From: Anaerolineae bacterium
GTDB taxonomy: Bacteria > Chloroflexota > Anaerolineae > Promineifilales > Promineifilaceae
NCBI GenBank assembly: GCA_023384415.1
Contig: JAHDWJ010000024.1
Span: 28,844-92,843 of the forward strand
DNA: 64,000 nt
Reading direction: 5' to 3'
Below the pieces are notes generated by a model. The model saw nothing but the letters and a program-made list of their open reading frames with translations, made no database searches and had not been told where the DNA came from. The translations under genes and the position numbers were made by a program. Positions 26,499 through 36,792 of this stretch are shown here, piece after piece. The stretch's first letter is position 1. Each line of letters opens with the position of its first letter.

Positions 26499-28877
26499 TT
26501 ATCGAACCACCTGCAGATCATGTGTCCCCGGCGTCGTCAACATTGTCGGGCCGAGGCAGAGATTGCCACATTGGGCTTCGCCTTGATCCGGGATCAGTTC
26601 CAGACTCAAGACATGATCCACCCCAGCCACCTGATCAATCACCTGTAAAATTTCGGAGCGGTACACATCCCGGCCGAAGGGCCAGCCCCGGTTTTCTGGC
26701 CCACCGCGTAAGGGATCCAGGAAGATGTTGAGAGCCGTCCCAATTTGCTTTTGCACACGAGCCAGGTCTGCTCCCACTTTGGCTCTCACCGTCGCTCGCA
26801 CCGTCACTTCCCGATAAGCTGGCCCCACGACGACCAACCGTGTGCCAACGATGCGCCGTCGGTTCAAGTACGCAAACACCGCCTGGAGCAACCCATCGGT
26901 AGGTTCAGGGCGACCTAAGGGCAGGCCAGGGACAATGATGACTGTCACTGTGCCTGGAGCCTGGAAACAGGCGAACTGGGCATCCAAACCGCCCCAGGCT
27001 CTAGCCCGATGTACCTGCGTCCCCGGCACGTCCAAAGCCAGCCGTTCATAATCCAGCAAAGTGGTAGCCCGTTTTGGGGCAGGTAGAGCCAGTACCGCTG
27101 CCTGATCAAGCTGATCTAAGGTGACACAACCCGGTGGGCATAATTCTAATAAGCGCTCATGGACCCAAACTGCTTCAGCGGCTCGCCCGGCGGCATGATT
27201 GAGCGTTTCTTCATCTGCGCCGCTGTGGGCCGGGTAGCGATTGTTGATGACCAAAACATCGGCCAGGAGAGCAACATCCCCACCCAAAAGGGCTATGTTG
27301 AGCGAATCATCGGCCCCAACCAGTGACCACACGGCCGCGGCCGCAATATTGCCGCCGGCACCCCTGGTACTGTTGTAACTGGCGAGGATGGGAGTCGAAT
27401 ACGGGATGACGCGGCCGCGTTCCCCATCACCAAACATGACTCGGCCTGTGGTGTTGTCCAGAGTGGCGTGGGCGTCTGTGCGTCGTGAGGCATCCAGGTC
27501 CGGGCGCAGCTGCCACGGTTCTAGCCTGGTTGATGTAGCCGTCCACAAGGTCACCACCCCATCAGCTGCGGGTGTACCGGGCAAAGTCACGACCTGCCCT
27601 GGCATCTCCGTCCCCTGCCCTGCGATTATCAAGGTGACGGTCAATAGGCCCATATTGGTGAGAGTAGCCGGTTGGTAATCTAAAACGAACAGTTCTGGCC
27701 CAGTACCTGTTGGATCAATCGCCAGCCCAGTAATCTGCCCAGTGCTGTTCAGGGTCATCTGTAAATGCTGCTTCTGACCGATGACCGGTTCTTCTCCGAC
27801 AGGCGGCATCACCCCAGCGGCAATCGTCAGGGTGGTGCGAGCCGGGCTGACCTGTTCGGCCAGGGCAGTATTCAGGGCAACATCGGCCAGTTGGGGTGCG
27901 TTGTCGGGGCGTCCGGTGATCAGGCGGCCGCGCAGATAAAAGTAGGCCTGGCCAACAGCCCCGATTGCAATGGCCCCCATGGTGCCAGGCAAGGTGATCT
28001 TAACCGGGCCATCCAGGGTGAAGCTCCGGGTAAGGTCTATTATTTCACCGAGGGCGGAATCAAGCGGCCGCCAGGCTGAACCGTCAAAATAATCCCAGGC
28101 TGTGCGAGTGGCATGGTGTAACCACAGGGGGTTTTCGCTTGTGCCACTTCCTGGCTGGATAGATGGTTCTTCTGGAGGGCACCAGGTGTCGGGGCAGGGG
28201 GGTGTGGGGATGCAGATGGTCTGCGGCCGCAGCGGTTGACAGTTATCTTGTTGGGCTTGCCCTTCATCTCGCAGACGTTGGCGTTCGCGGGTGGAGCTGC
28301 GGCCGCTGCCCAGCCAAAACCACAAAGTTACAACCTCACCTACCGGCAACGGCTGATCAAATCCCAGATAGAAGGCTGGTTGTGCCTCCAGCTCATCGCT
28401 GGCAGTGGGGTTAGGACCGAGCAGGGGGAAAGGCAGACCGTCCTGCCAGAGTCGGGTCTGGTCGGTGAAGTTCTGGCCATCAAATATCTGTACCGCCTGA
28501 ATGATGCGCGGTACCACCCGTAGATCGGCCAGGATACGGAAGCGTAACCCTTGACTGCTTGTGACGGTTAAGCCGGCGGGTAGGATTTGGGAGCCGCCAC
28601 TGGTAAGGCCAAAAGTTAATTCTACTTCGGCTGGGTGTGACGGCTGAGGACGTTTGCCTACCAGCCCCAAAAACTTGCGCCGATGACGATCTGGTATCCG
28701 ATTGACCCGGTAAATATCTTGCTCTACCAACCAGGCCAGCAGTTCCAGCACCATAATACCAGGATCATGGATGTTGTGATCCGTCCAGCGTGGGGCATAA
28801 CGGGGAATCAGGGCACGCCCTTCCTCGACCAGATCAGCCCAGCGTCGTGTATCTAGATTCGGTAAGGGTAAAGGCAT
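26499..28877 (-). CDS. gpJ-like putative baseplate assembly protein (short copy)
   Basis: A 792-residue baseplate wedge protein. RYAPRWTDHNIHDPGIMVLE and LLAWLVEQDIYRVNRIPDRH are hallmarks of TIGR02243-type putative baseplate assembly proteins (gpJ/gp6 relatives). VMFGDGERGRVIPYST in the middle and GPENRGWPFGRDVYRSEILQ near the end are further conserved blocks. GAGGT precedes the ATG. A second, longer homologue lies immediately upstream; such pairs occur in eCIS and form the wedge ring that triggers sheath contraction. Confidence 0.85.
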   Translation of the reverse strand: MPLPLPNLDTRRWADLVEEGRALIPRYAPRWTDHNIHDPGIMVLELLAWLVEQDIYRVNRIPDRHRRKFLGLVGKRPQPSHPAEVELTFGLTSGGSQILPAGLTVTSSQGLRFRILADLRVVPRIIQAVQIFDGQNFTDQTRLWQDGLPFPLLGPNPTASDELEAQPAFYLGFDQPLPVGEVVTLWFWLGSGRSSTRERQRLRDEGQAQQDNCQPLRPQTICIPTPPCPDTWCPPEEPSIQPGSGTSENPLWLHHATRTAWDYFDGSAWRPLDSALGEIIDLTRSFTLDGPVKITLPGTMGAIAIGAVGQAYFYLRGRLITGRPDNAPQLADVALNTALAEQVSPARTTLTIAAGVMPPVGEEPVIGQKQHLQMTLNSTGQITGLAIDPTGTGPELFVLDYQPATLTNMGLLTVTLIIAGQGTEMPGQVVTLPGTPAADGVVTLWTATSTRLEPWQLRPDLDASRRTDAHATLDNTTGRVMFGDGERGRVIPYSTPILASYNSTRGAGGNIAAAAVWSLVGADDSLNIALLGGDVALLADVLVINNRYPAHSGADEETLNHAAGRAAEAVWVHERLLELCPPGCVTLDQLDQAAVLALPAPKRATTLLDYERLALDVPGTQVHRARAWGGLDAQFACFQAPGTVTVIIVPGLPLGRPEPTDGLLQAVFAYLNRRRIVGTRLVVVGPAYREVTVRATVRAKVGADLARVQKQIGTALNIFLDPLRGGPENRGWPFGRDVYRSEILQVIDQVAGVDHVLSLELIPDQGEAQCGNLCLGPTMLTTPGTHDLQVVR

Positions 28878-28933
28878 GGTTTACCTCAAAAATTCAATGG
28901 TCGTTAGCCGCCAACTGCTTGCTAACGGCCTAT

Positions 28934-31900
28934 TTATCCTTCATTGCCGGCTAACATTAGCCGTAGATCCCCCGCCACTACGATGCGATCCGAGGGAACA
29001 TCTACCCGTTCACCACGGGGGGTGCCATCCAGGAGCAGGTTGAGTGTGGAGACATAATCCACTTCCGGTATACGTTCCAGTACCGCTGCGATATCTGACA
29101 GATAAACATCCCGGCCAAAGGGCCAGCCTTGCCCGTCTGGGCCACCGAGCAGAGGATGGAGAAAATCGGCCAGGGTTTTCGTTACTACCTTCAGTACCTG
29201 CCCCCCTGATGAAAGGTCGCGGGGGGTAATGACTGCTTCTACGCCTACAGGTAGATAATCAGGCCCGGTGACAAAAAGTTGACCGCTTAAGCCTGCCGGA
29301 GTGCGTAGGCTCAAAAAGGCGGTGATCTGGCGGCGCAAACCGAAGGATGGTTGGGGCTGGGCCTCCTGGCTGTGGGGCATGATGATCAGTTTAACCCAAC
29401 CAGGTTCGCTGCGGCCGCTGGCATGTGTCACGGGCAACGCACGTGCCACAGCCACGGCCGGTGAGGCTTCACGGGCCAGAGCTTCGTAATCATTTAAGGT
29501 GACTGCCTGCTGCCGGTGGCGCACCAGTTGGGGGCCACGGGTACGGGCCGCTTCTGGTGGTTCACCCTCTGCGCCCCCTTCGGCGGGACGGGGGTTGCTT
29601 ACGCCTTCGGCAACCACACCGCTCAAGAGTTGGTTGATGGCCCCAGTGGGTACATTACCGTTGACCGTGCCACCGGAGCGATATTGTCGGGCACGGATGT
29701 TGTCGCGGCCTGCCAGGGGGATGCGCCCGTTGACGTTGTCGCCGAAGATGATGCGGCCGCGACTTCGTTCCACCATGTAATGCCGATCATCTGGGCCGGA
29801 GAAAAACAGGTTAGGCTGCGGCCGCCAGCGTACCCACACCTCAGTTATTTGCCCGCTGCGCCGGTCGGTGACGGTGCGGATGTCTGTTTCGGCAAACCCT
29901 TGTCCCAGGAGTTCTTGTTGCAAGATAGGTAACTCTACCACCGCCCGTGGGCCAGATAGTTCACGCACCTCGATGATTTCACCCACCAGCACTGGTGTCT
30001 GGCGACAAAAGAAGGCCTGGTTGGAACGACCATCACTGCTTCCCAACGCTTCGTTTTCGATGGTACGCACCTGGGCCGCCCAGACGGCGTTCAGGAATAG
30101 ACCGTTGATGGTAATGTTCTCTGGTTTACCGTCACTTTGGAGACGGGCACGAAGCCAGGTACGCGGCCGCGTAAACCGGGGCAGGGCGGCCAACGACACC
30201 GTAATCCGAGTTTGGGCTTTGTTCAGCGGCCGTTTCAGGGTGATGACGTTGCGGTTGATCCCGGCCACCCGTACCATTTCGCCTGTTTCGGGTGAACCCA
30301 ATACCAGCAGGTCCCCCACCTGGAAACGGGCGGCCTGCTGCGCCGAAGCCACTTCGATCTGGGTGCCACTGGCCTGAATGGCTTCCGTGGTGGGTAGGAG
30401 TCGGGTTCCCGGCCACAAAACGGAGACCATACCTGGCAGCACCAAATGGGCTGTTTCATCCTGGATCGTCAGGGGCAACCAGTTTTTGCCGTTCCAAAAT
30501 TCCCATTTCAAAACAGGGCCAGTGGTGCGGCCGCTGACTTCCTGAATGTCGAGGTACAGGCTGATCAAATCGGCCGGCAATGGTTTGTCAAACCCCAGGT
30601 AAAGGGTCGGTGTGTGGTCGGCCGCCAGGCTAAACGGCTCAAACGAGCTGCCTTGCCACTGCACCTCATCTGTGCGATCAAGCCATTGGCAATCGTTATA
30701 AGTGATACATGCCTGGGGCGGTTCAGCTGGCGATTGGTAAAGATAACCTAACTTTACCCAGGAGAGGGCCGGGGGGGTCGTTTCCACTAGAACAATGGTG
30801 TTGGTAAGGCCATCTTGCTTCCACTTAATTTCACGGGTACGGCCAAAGGTGTTTTTGAGCAGGCGCAGGCGCAGCCAATAATCTTCTTTGCCGTTTACCT
30901 CCACCTTTTCCAGATCATCGGGTACGGTCAGGGTCAGTTCGGTATTGTTCTCAACAAATCCGACTAAATTATCAGGGGTTGGCATGATCGGTTGCCATTG
31001 GTTCCCATTCCAGTATTCCAGGTTCAACGTTTTACTAAGGGAAGTCACGGCCCCGGTACCGGGATTGCTGCCGATAGCCGTGTCGGTTTTATTCGCTTTC
31101 AGGCGCATCCGTGCCCCTGGCTTGCTAAATGCTTCGGCACTGCTGAAATAAAAACTGGTTCCCGGCTGAGGCTGTTGGCCGAAGGGGTAGAAACTTTTTT
31201 CCAGATCAAGTTTGAGACTATCAGCGTAACCGGCATCGGGCAGGAAACCGGTGATCTCTTCACTGAAGCGGAAGGTTTTACCGGCAAAGCTGAAGAGGGT
31301 GAAGGTTTGTTCAAAAGGGGCGTAGGCCGGGTGGATGATAATAAGTTTATAACGACCGGCGGCTAAACTGCTCCAGCCGGTTGTGCCGGTGCTAAGTTGT
31401 TGCTGGGCGTGAAAGTCATTAGGGCCAAACAGTTCGACCAGGCCAGCTTGTGAACCGCCCAGGCCAAAAATAATGTTGACTTCGCCGGCCGGGGCAGTGA
31501 CAGGGGTGGGGATGAGCTGCTTCAATGGGTTGGCGATGGTGGTACGGATGGTGATGGTGTTGATGAGGGGTAGGTTGAGGCCGGGGGCAGGGGTGATGGG
31601 TTGGGTAACGCGGCCGCGAAGCCAGTACGTTTCTAACCCATCAATCGTCGTCTTCTTCGTCTCGGCACAGTCGGCCACCAGCCGGATCAGGCCACTGCGC
31701 GTCAACCCATCCGTGCCGTCCAGGCTATCGTTAAGACTGGCCTCGATCACCGGTTGGAATGGTTTGAACATGCGCCACACGTCCCCATCCCAATATTCCC
31801 AGATAATGGGCAGCGGTTGGCTGCCTGGCCGGGCTAATTCCACTTGCAGTTCTACCGTTGCCTGCCCAGACAAAGCAAAATAGGTGTCATGAGCCAGATA

Positions 31901-32413
31901 TAGTTCGTGGGGCACGGGCTGGAGCGGCTCAAACAAGGTGAACGGTTGTCCGCCCAAGGCTGCCTGACTGTGATCGGCATAGGCGTCTTTGCCCGGCCAC
32001 AGGGTGACGACTTCCGCCAGTTGGGCCGAGGCCAGGGCGATGGCCTGCTCAGTCTCAAAAATGAGGGGTTCGTCTAGTCCGGCGACGGCAGCCCCAACCT
32101 GAGTACGAATGGGAATGCGCCCATCACCTACCTGGGGCATGGCTTTGAAGACGACGGGAGCGCGGGACGCCTGGGCCGGGAGCAGGTTGATGCCCAATAG
32201 TTCCAGGAAGGCCAGTTTGTTTTTGTCGGGAGCCAGGTTGAGCCGTTCAGCCAGGGTATGCAGGTAACGAGCATAGGCCTGGATGATGGCCCAACCGGGC
32301 TGGCCTTCGCGGGGATACCAGCCGGGAACGTAACCAGGGAGACGATGAAGGAGTGCTGCCGCGAAAGCCTGGGCATTCCGTTCGTCTAACAGGGGCGTGC
32401 CGTTGACGGTCAT
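28934..32413 (-). CDS. gpJ-like putative baseplate assembly protein (long copy)
   Basis: A 1159-residue protein. It starts with the family's N-terminal helical block (LHRLPGYVPGWYPREGQPGW, AERLNLAPDKNKLAFLELLG). The C-terminal part shares IIFGDNVNGRIPLAGR and PDGQGWPFGRDVYLSDIAAV with the short copy. Long beta-rich insertions lie between, including a small domain (QAARFQVGDLLVLGSPETGE) that resembles an insertion in the sheath protein. The ATG overlaps the end of the gp25-like gene by four bases. It is the largest wedge component of the cluster. Confidence 0.85.
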   Translation of the reverse strand: MTVNGTPLLDERNAQAFAAALLHRLPGYVPGWYPREGQPGWAIIQAYARYLHTLAERLNLAPDKNKLAFLELLGINLLPAQASRAPVVFKAMPQVGDGRIPIRTQVGAAVAGLDEPLIFETEQAIALASAQLAEVVTLWPGKDAYADHSQAALGGQPFTLFEPLQPVPHELYLAHDTYFALSGQATVELQVELARPGSQPLPIIWEYWDGDVWRMFKPFQPVIEASLNDSLDGTDGLTRSGLIRLVADCAETKKTTIDGLETYWLRGRVTQPITPAPGLNLPLINTITIRTTIANPLKQLIPTPVTAPAGEVNIIFGLGGSQAGLVELFGPNDFHAQQQLSTGTTGWSSLAAGRYKLIIIHPAYAPFEQTFTLFSFAGKTFRFSEEITGFLPDAGYADSLKLDLEKSFYPFGQQPQPGTSFYFSSAEAFSKPGARMRLKANKTDTAIGSNPGTGAVTSLSKTLNLEYWNGNQWQPIMPTPDNLVGFVENNTELTLTVPDDLEKVEVNGKEDYWLRLRLLKNTFGRTREIKWKQDGLTNTIVLVETTPPALSWVKLGYLYQSPAEPPQACITYNDCQWLDRTDEVQWQGSSFEPFSLAADHTPTLYLGFDKPLPADLISLYLDIQEVSGRTTGPVLKWEFWNGKNWLPLTIQDETAHLVLPGMVSVLWPGTRLLPTTEAIQASGTQIEVASAQQAARFQVGDLLVLGSPETGEMVRVAGINRNVITLKRPLNKAQTRITVSLAALPRFTRPRTWLRARLQSDGKPENITINGLFLNAVWAAQVRTIENEALGSSDGRSNQAFFCRQTPVLVGEIIEVRELSGPRAVVELPILQQELLGQGFAETDIRTVTDRRSGQITEVWVRWRPQPNLFFSGPDDRHYMVERSRGRIIFGDNVNGRIPLAGRDNIRARQYRSGGTVNGNVPTGAINQLLSGVVAEGVSNPRPAEGGAEGEPPEAARTRGPQLVRHRQQAVTLNDYEALAREASPAVAVARALPVTHASGRSEPGWVKLIIMPHSQEAQPQPSFGLRRQITAFLSLRTPAGLSGQLFVTGPDYLPVGVEAVITPRDLSSGGQVLKVVTKTLADFLHPLLGGPDGQGWPFGRDVYLSDIAAVLERIPEVDYVSTLNLLLDGTPRGERVDVPSDRIVVAGDLRLMLAGNEG

Positions 32414-32820
32414 CGCTCTTTGCCCTCCAGAAGATAAAAAGGATAAACCAGGTTGTAGAAGATGTTGGTCGCCCGCACCCGGTATGTCAGTTCAATGTCC
32501 AATCGGCCCAACGGTGGATTGGCCTGGACGTTTACATTAAGGTTGTCAATGCGGGGTTCCCAGATGATTAAAGCCTGCTCCACCCGATGTTTGACCAACG
32601 CTTTAGTAGTGGCACTGATCGGTTCAAAGGTCAGCGCCTGCAAGCCCGCGCCAAAATCTGGGCGCATGACCCGTTCGCCCTGGTTGGTGCCCAGGATGAG
32701 GCGAATAGCCTGACGTATATCCTCTTCGTAGGCGGCCAGGGAGATTTCGCCGCTGTCATCAAATTGAAAAGGAAAAGCCCAGCCCTGGCCTAAAAATGCT
32801 TTGGGATCGCTTGCTATCAT
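32410..32820 (-). CDS. gp25-like baseplate wedge protein
   Basis: A 136-residue protein of the GPW/gp25 family (lysozyme-like baseplate wedge without lytic function). AYEEDIRQAIRLILGTNQGE and RVMRPDFGAGL near residues 30-60 are the conserved EPR-type core. GAGGGGC precedes the ATG at 32820; an upstream in-frame start is less favoured. It overlaps the long gpJ-like gene. gp25 proteins join the sheath base to the wedge. Confidence 0.9.
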   Translation of the reverse strand: MIASDPKAFLGQGWAFPFQFDDSGEISLAAYEEDIRQAIRLILGTNQGERVMRPDFGAGLQALTFEPISATTKALVKHRVEQALIIWEPRIDNLNVNVQANPPLGRLDIELTYRVRATNIFYNLVYPFYLLEGKER

Positions 32821-32838
32821 GGTGCCCCTCGTCATATG

Positions 32839-33120
32839 TTACCCACCGATGAGTATGTTGAACGCTCCGGTAATGATTGGTGCGCCACAACCAGATATAT
32901 CGCCAAGCCGCAGGGCCGGGCGGCCGCCAATGAGGACGGTGACACTGCCCATAGGGAAGGGGGTGGGTGGATGTGGTCCGGCGGTGGGGGGTAAGGCGCA
33001 GGTGTGCATATCCCCCACAACGGCGGCGGGTAGACCCCCAATCAGGACGGTGGGAACCCCTGGCCCGGCGATTATGCCGGGATGGGCGGTAGCATCGGTG
33101 ACACGGGCGGCTGGTTTCAT
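32839..33120 (-). CDS. PAAR-type spike tip
   Basis: A 93-residue PAAR protein. KPAARVTDATAHPGI, VLIGGLPAAVVGDMHTC and a repeat VLIGGRPALRLGDISGCG form the conical beta-fold; His and Cys residues (H, C, C) can bind the tip zinc/iron. It sharpens the gpV spike. It stands between the spike and gp25 genes, as in other contractile systems. Confidence 0.93.
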   Translation of the reverse strand: MKPAARVTDATAHPGIIAGPGVPTVLIGGLPAAVVGDMHTCALPPTAGPHPPTPFPMGSVTVLIGGRPALRLGDISGCGAPIITGAFNILIGG

Positions 33121-33210
33121 GGAAAACCTTTGGGTATTGGTCTATTGGTGTATTGGTGATGGTTGGCTCAATAACTAATACACGAATAGACCAATGGATT
33201 AATACATCTG

Positions 33211-33900
33211 TCAATTAATTTTCACCAATGGTGCAGTAATGTTGCAGGTACCGGCAGAGAGAACAGTGGTCGCGGCCGCGCCGTTAATCGTCACATTTGG
33301 GGCGGCAATGTTAATGGATGCAGTAGCCGTCAGATTCAGGTTGGGTGTGCCGGTAATGGTAATACCGTCGGGCGTCATGTTGATCACATTCAACCCAAAA
33401 ATAATCTGAATCCCGGCGGGTGACATGATGATGGTCGGTGGCCCGGCCGGCGTGGGCGGAGCAGGAATAACCGCCGGGGGTGTTGGCCCAGACTGAATGG
33501 TAATAGTAGGTGGAGCTTCGGTGAAGACGATCTGGTTGCCGGTAAGGGTGCGAATAGCCCGAATCTGCGGGAGCGGTGAAGGGAGCGGAGGCGGGGCCAT
33601 GGCATTCCACAACGAGCCGATGATATACGGGGCGTTCAGATCGCCATGTTCAAAGGCGACCAGCACCTGTGTGCCCACATCAGGAATGAAGTAACTCCCG
33701 TGCATCAGACCCGCCATCGGAACAGCCACCCGTGCCCAGGGTGACAGGTCTAAGGCGTCAAGGGAAGGCAGGCGTACCTGCACCCGACCGAGGAAAAGGG
33801 GGTCTAACGGGTTGATGACCTGACCGACCATCACGCCGAAAAACTTATTTTCCATCGTTTGCAAGGTGTCTTCCATCTGACCGAGTTGTTGTTCGAGCAT
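33211..33900 (-). CDS. gpV/VgrG-like central spike protein
   Basis: A 229-residue spike. Residues 20-100 are the OB-fold (FFGVMVGQVINPLDPLFLGR, VRLPSLDALDLSPWARVAVP, YFIPDVGTQVLVAFEHGD, YIIGSLWN). A Pro-rich linker follows, then a C-terminal triple-stranded beta-helix-like segment of short repeats (GITITGTPNLNLTATASINI). It plugs into the gpD-like hub encoded next. Some 25 bases after its stop lies the PAAR gene region. Confidence 0.92.
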   Translation of the reverse strand: MLEQQLGQMEDTLQTMENKFFGVMVGQVINPLDPLFLGRVQVRLPSLDALDLSPWARVAVPMAGLMHGSYFIPDVGTQVLVAFEHGDLNAPYIIGSLWNAMAPPPLPSPLPQIRAIRTLTGNQIVFTEAPPTITIQSGPTPPAVIPAPPTPAGPPTIIMSPAGIQIIFGLNVINMTPDGITITGTPNLNLTATASINIAAPNVTINGAAATTVLSAGTCNITAPLVKIN

Positions 33901-33990
33901 TTGTCAATCTCCTGAAATAGACTGCGGCGAAGGGTCGAAAAGATCGCTGCATCCTTGCGTTCCCCGCATCTCCGCGTCGCCCATTTATTT

Positions 33991-35190
33991 TCACGGCAAA
34001 ATCTCCTTTTGCACCTGGAACGAGGTGCGCCAGCCGCCGCTGTCGAGGGTGTGGCTGGCCCCGGTGACGCGATAATCGCCGCTGAAATCCACTCCTAATC
34101 CTTCCAGTCGGATCATGGCCCCAGCCCGAATTTGGGCGTTGCCTACGGCGGAGCCACTGCCAGTGACGCGGTTGTTGATTTTCTGGCGCAACATGCGTGT
34201 GATCATCAGGGCGGCCCCGGCAATATCCGCCGGGTTGGTGATGGGCTGATCAATAATGGTCATAACGTCACCCAACAGGCTTTTGGTGAACGAAACCGCC
34301 TCGCCAGGGACAACCTTTATCCCCAGGCTTTCCCGGTCAAAATCCCAAAAGACGGCTACCAGAAAACTGAGGGGAATCTCGCGCAGGGTAAATTTGGCTG
34401 AAACGCCCAACACCTGCCCGACAGTGCTCATGCGCGGTGAGAAATCAATCAGGGATTCACCCCAGGTAAGGGTCAACCGAGGGGAATATTCTTTGGGAAT
34501 AAACCGGGCTAAATAAAGGATATCCCCTTCAACCCAAAAATCGGCGTCGTACCGTTCGGCGATCCGTTTGAGCAGTTCAAAATCGCTTTCCCCTTTGTCC
34601 TTTGCCCCTTGTTTGACGCCTGTGCCTTTAAAAATGGCATCCAGTACAGCCAGGGCAGTAGACCCGGCGATGATCGCCGGATCAATCAAAGGGATCAGCA
34701 GGTTCTCCGCGCCTAAAATGGCCGCGACGACGGCATCGGGTAGGAACCCAAACCCACGTGCATACGATCCCTGGTTGAGTCGGTTGAGGTAATCATGGGC
34801 CACCAGAGTCATGGTGGGCATTCCCCCGCTGGGGAAGCTGACTTGTAAGCCGGTGACTTCACCTTTGAATACCTCTTCCAAGGAGCCAGGGGCGTATCCC
34901 AAAGAGAGGGCAAGCTTGTTATCAATATCGAACGTACCTTCCGGGGCGGCACTAACACCACCGATTGGCCCCAGACGCACGGCGGTGGGGAAGGGTTGGA
35001 ACCCCAGGCCGCGAATGTGTGTTTGCAGCCAGCGCAGGTCGGGGTTCGCCAGGCCCACTTCCACCCGGTCAGAAGCGTTCATGCCGTCTTCGTAGCGGAC
35101 GCTGGTCACAGCGGAGCGCACGGCGGAAGGCAAGGGCTGGCCGTTGATCTGGATGGCAAATTCGGGGGCGTACTGTGGGTTAATGGTCAT
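33991..35190 (-). CDS. gpD-like baseplate hub protein
   Basis: A 399-residue phage late-control D family protein (gp27-like hub). PQYAPEFAIQINGQPLPSAV, RYEDGMNASDRVEVGLANPD, LVAHDYLNRLNQGSYARGFG and FELLKRIAERYDADFWVEGD are characteristic. Start is uncertain: ATG 35190 is used, with an in-frame GTG at 35205, and no strong ribosome site is seen for either. The trimeric hub connects tube and spike. Confidence 0.88.
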   Translation of the reverse strand: MTINPQYAPEFAIQINGQPLPSAVRSAVTSVRYEDGMNASDRVEVGLANPDLRWLQTHIRGLGFQPFPTAVRLGPIGGVSAAPEGTFDIDNKLALSLGYAPGSLEEVFKGEVTGLQVSFPSGGMPTMTLVAHDYLNRLNQGSYARGFGFLPDAVVAAILGAENLLIPLIDPAIIAGSTALAVLDAIFKGTGVKQGAKDKGESDFELLKRIAERYDADFWVEGDILYLARFIPKEYSPRLTLTWGESLIDFSPRMSTVGQVLGVSAKFTLREIPLSFLVAVFWDFDRESLGIKVVPGEAVSFTKSLLGDVMTIIDQPITNPADIAGAALMITRMLRQKINNRVTGSGSAVGNAQIRAGAMIRLEGLGVDFSGDYRVTGASHTLDSGGWRTSFQVQKEILP

Positions 35191-35246
35191 AGTCGTAAAA
35201 AACACGGATGCGGTTAGTAGTTACTATTAATTATTGAATCCATCTG

Positions 35247-35921
35247 TTATTGCATCACTTCTCCTGTTATCGGGTCGCGGAAGGGGAGTTGGGGGATGAG
35301 TAGTTGGGAGCCAATGGGTAAGGTGCGTGGGTCGTCCAGGTCGTTGGCGATGGCGATGGGTCGCCAGAGGGTGGGATTTTGGTAAACCGCGGCCGCGATG
35401 CCGCTGATGGTCTCCCCTTCATGCACTATATGGAGATGGCTGTAATCGGCTGTTTCCCGTTTCGTCTCCTTTGCTTCTAATTCCGCGTTGATAAACTCGT
35501 TAAAACTGACTTGCAGCCGGGCACGGACAGGTGTGCCATCGGGCAGGAACATGATGAATCGTTGGCTGGCACGGGCCAGGACACAGGTGAAGGCCAAGGA
35601 TCCCCAGGTGAAGAGTAAAACTGGCGGCGCGTGGGTCGAGGGATCAATATTCATCAGGTCGGTGATCTGGCGGGTGAGCAGGCGCACATCGTCACCGGCC
35701 TGGTTGCGGCCGCTGTTCGCCTCATAACTATCCACCAGCAATTCCATCTCCAGGGTTTGCATATTGCCGTTGACAAACTGGAGCAGCGGGCCGCGCCGTC
35801 CGGGAATCGCCATTTGGGCAAAATTATTATCCCGGCTAACGGTGTATTCTTCCGGGTTGAACAGTACGGGAATCCGCTGGCCGCTGATGGTGTTGGTGAT
35901 GAGGGCTTTTTCCAGAGCCAT
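35247..35921 (-). CDS. Tube-initiator/LysM protein
   Basis: A 224-residue protein with an N-terminal eCIS tube-like domain (KALITNTISGQRIPVLFNPE, EYTVSRDNNFAQM) and a C-terminal LysM domain (HIVHEGETISGIAAAVYQNP, WRPIAIANDLDDP). Such proteins (Afp7/gp53-like) cap the hub and start tube assembly. GGGAGA precedes the ATG. The two-base gap to the upstream gene indicates coupling. Confidence 0.88.
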   Translation of the reverse strand: MALEKALITNTISGQRIPVLFNPEEYTVSRDNNFAQMAIPGRRGPLLQFVNGNMQTLEMELLVDSYEANSGRNQAGDDVRLLTRQITDLMNIDPSTHAPPVLLFTWGSLAFTCVLARASQRFIMFLPDGTPVRARLQVSFNEFINAELEAKETKRETADYSHLHIVHEGETISGIAAAVYQNPTLWRPIAIANDLDDPRTLPIGSQLLIPQLPFRDPITGEVMQ

Positions 35922-35923
35922 GA

Positions 35924-36712
35924 TTACATTCTCCCGGTGCGTTCACGGTAGGCGTTGAGGCGGCGATCAATATTGTGCATGATTTGTTCGGTCAGACGGT
36001 TCACGTCAATAGTTTCAGCTAAGGTGGACTGAGGTTGCGGCCGCGAACCGACTGGGGTAAAAGGTTGCCAACGAGATGGCGCGGCCGCAGGTGGTTCCAC
36101 TTCTCCTGTTTTCTGAGAGATAGCCGGGTGATGTACCACACGGGGCACGGGTCGGGCCAATACCGAGGCTGGAAATACGGGTACGGCCGCGACAATCTTT
36201 CCCACTGGGACATCAGCTTGAACCGGGGAACGATTCTGCCGCGTTATCGTCTCGATCCGCTGACTTCGCACCATCAGTCGGTGGATGGTATCGTCGAGGG
36301 CGTGGGTTTCTAGCTGTTCTCGTTGGATCAGGCGTAGGACAAGTCGTTCGTTGGCGGGAGCGATGACCGGCGGCCGCAACAGCTGCCAGGTGAAGGGCGT
36401 AGCCGGGTGGTTGGAATGAAGGGGAGCAGGTGTCGCGGCCGCGACCAGTGTCAGCTTCAGGTGTGGGGCGAACAGATTTTGCCAGTAATTTTGCGCGTAT
36501 TGTGCCAGCACCGGAGGTTGCTCCTGCCGGTAGATAGGGCTGAGGCCAGGCCAGCGGGGGGTAAAAGGGTGACAGCGGGCCAGGATGGCTTGAACCAGGG
36601 CGAGGGCCGCTTGCCCGACCTGGCCCGTGACACGACCAAAGGGACATGCGGCCGCGGGCCGGTCCTGTCTCGTCGCTGTCCGCAAAATAATCGGATTCCG
36701 TACCTGACTCAT
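35924..36712 (-). CDS. Conserved eCIS protein of unknown function
   Basis: A 262-residue, proline-rich and basic protein with low predicted order over residues 60-230. Only the last 30 residues (DVNRLTEQIMHNIDRRLNAY) look structured; this amphipathic helix recurs, as I recall, at the C-terminus of proteins in the same position of other eCIS clusters. It lies between the chaperone/DUF6760 frame and the LysM protein, where phages encode the tape measure. Whether it is a short length-determining protein is an open guess. Confidence 0.55.
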   Translation of the reverse strand: MSQVRNPIILRTATRQDRPAAACPFGRVTGQVGQAALALVQAILARCHPFTPRWPGLSPIYRQEQPPVLAQYAQNYWQNLFAPHLKLTLVAAATPAPLHSNHPATPFTWQLLRPPVIAPANERLVLRLIQREQLETHALDDTIHRLMVRSQRIETITRQNRSPVQADVPVGKIVAAVPVFPASVLARPVPRVVHHPAISQKTGEVEPPAAAPSRWQPFTPVGSRPQPQSTLAETIDVNRLTEQIMHNIDRRLNAYRERTGRM

Positions 36713-36792
36713 GTTTACTCCAGGACGATAACACGGATAGGGGTAAACACAGATTTACAATAAAGATCTGCGTAAATCTGCGGATAATCGCT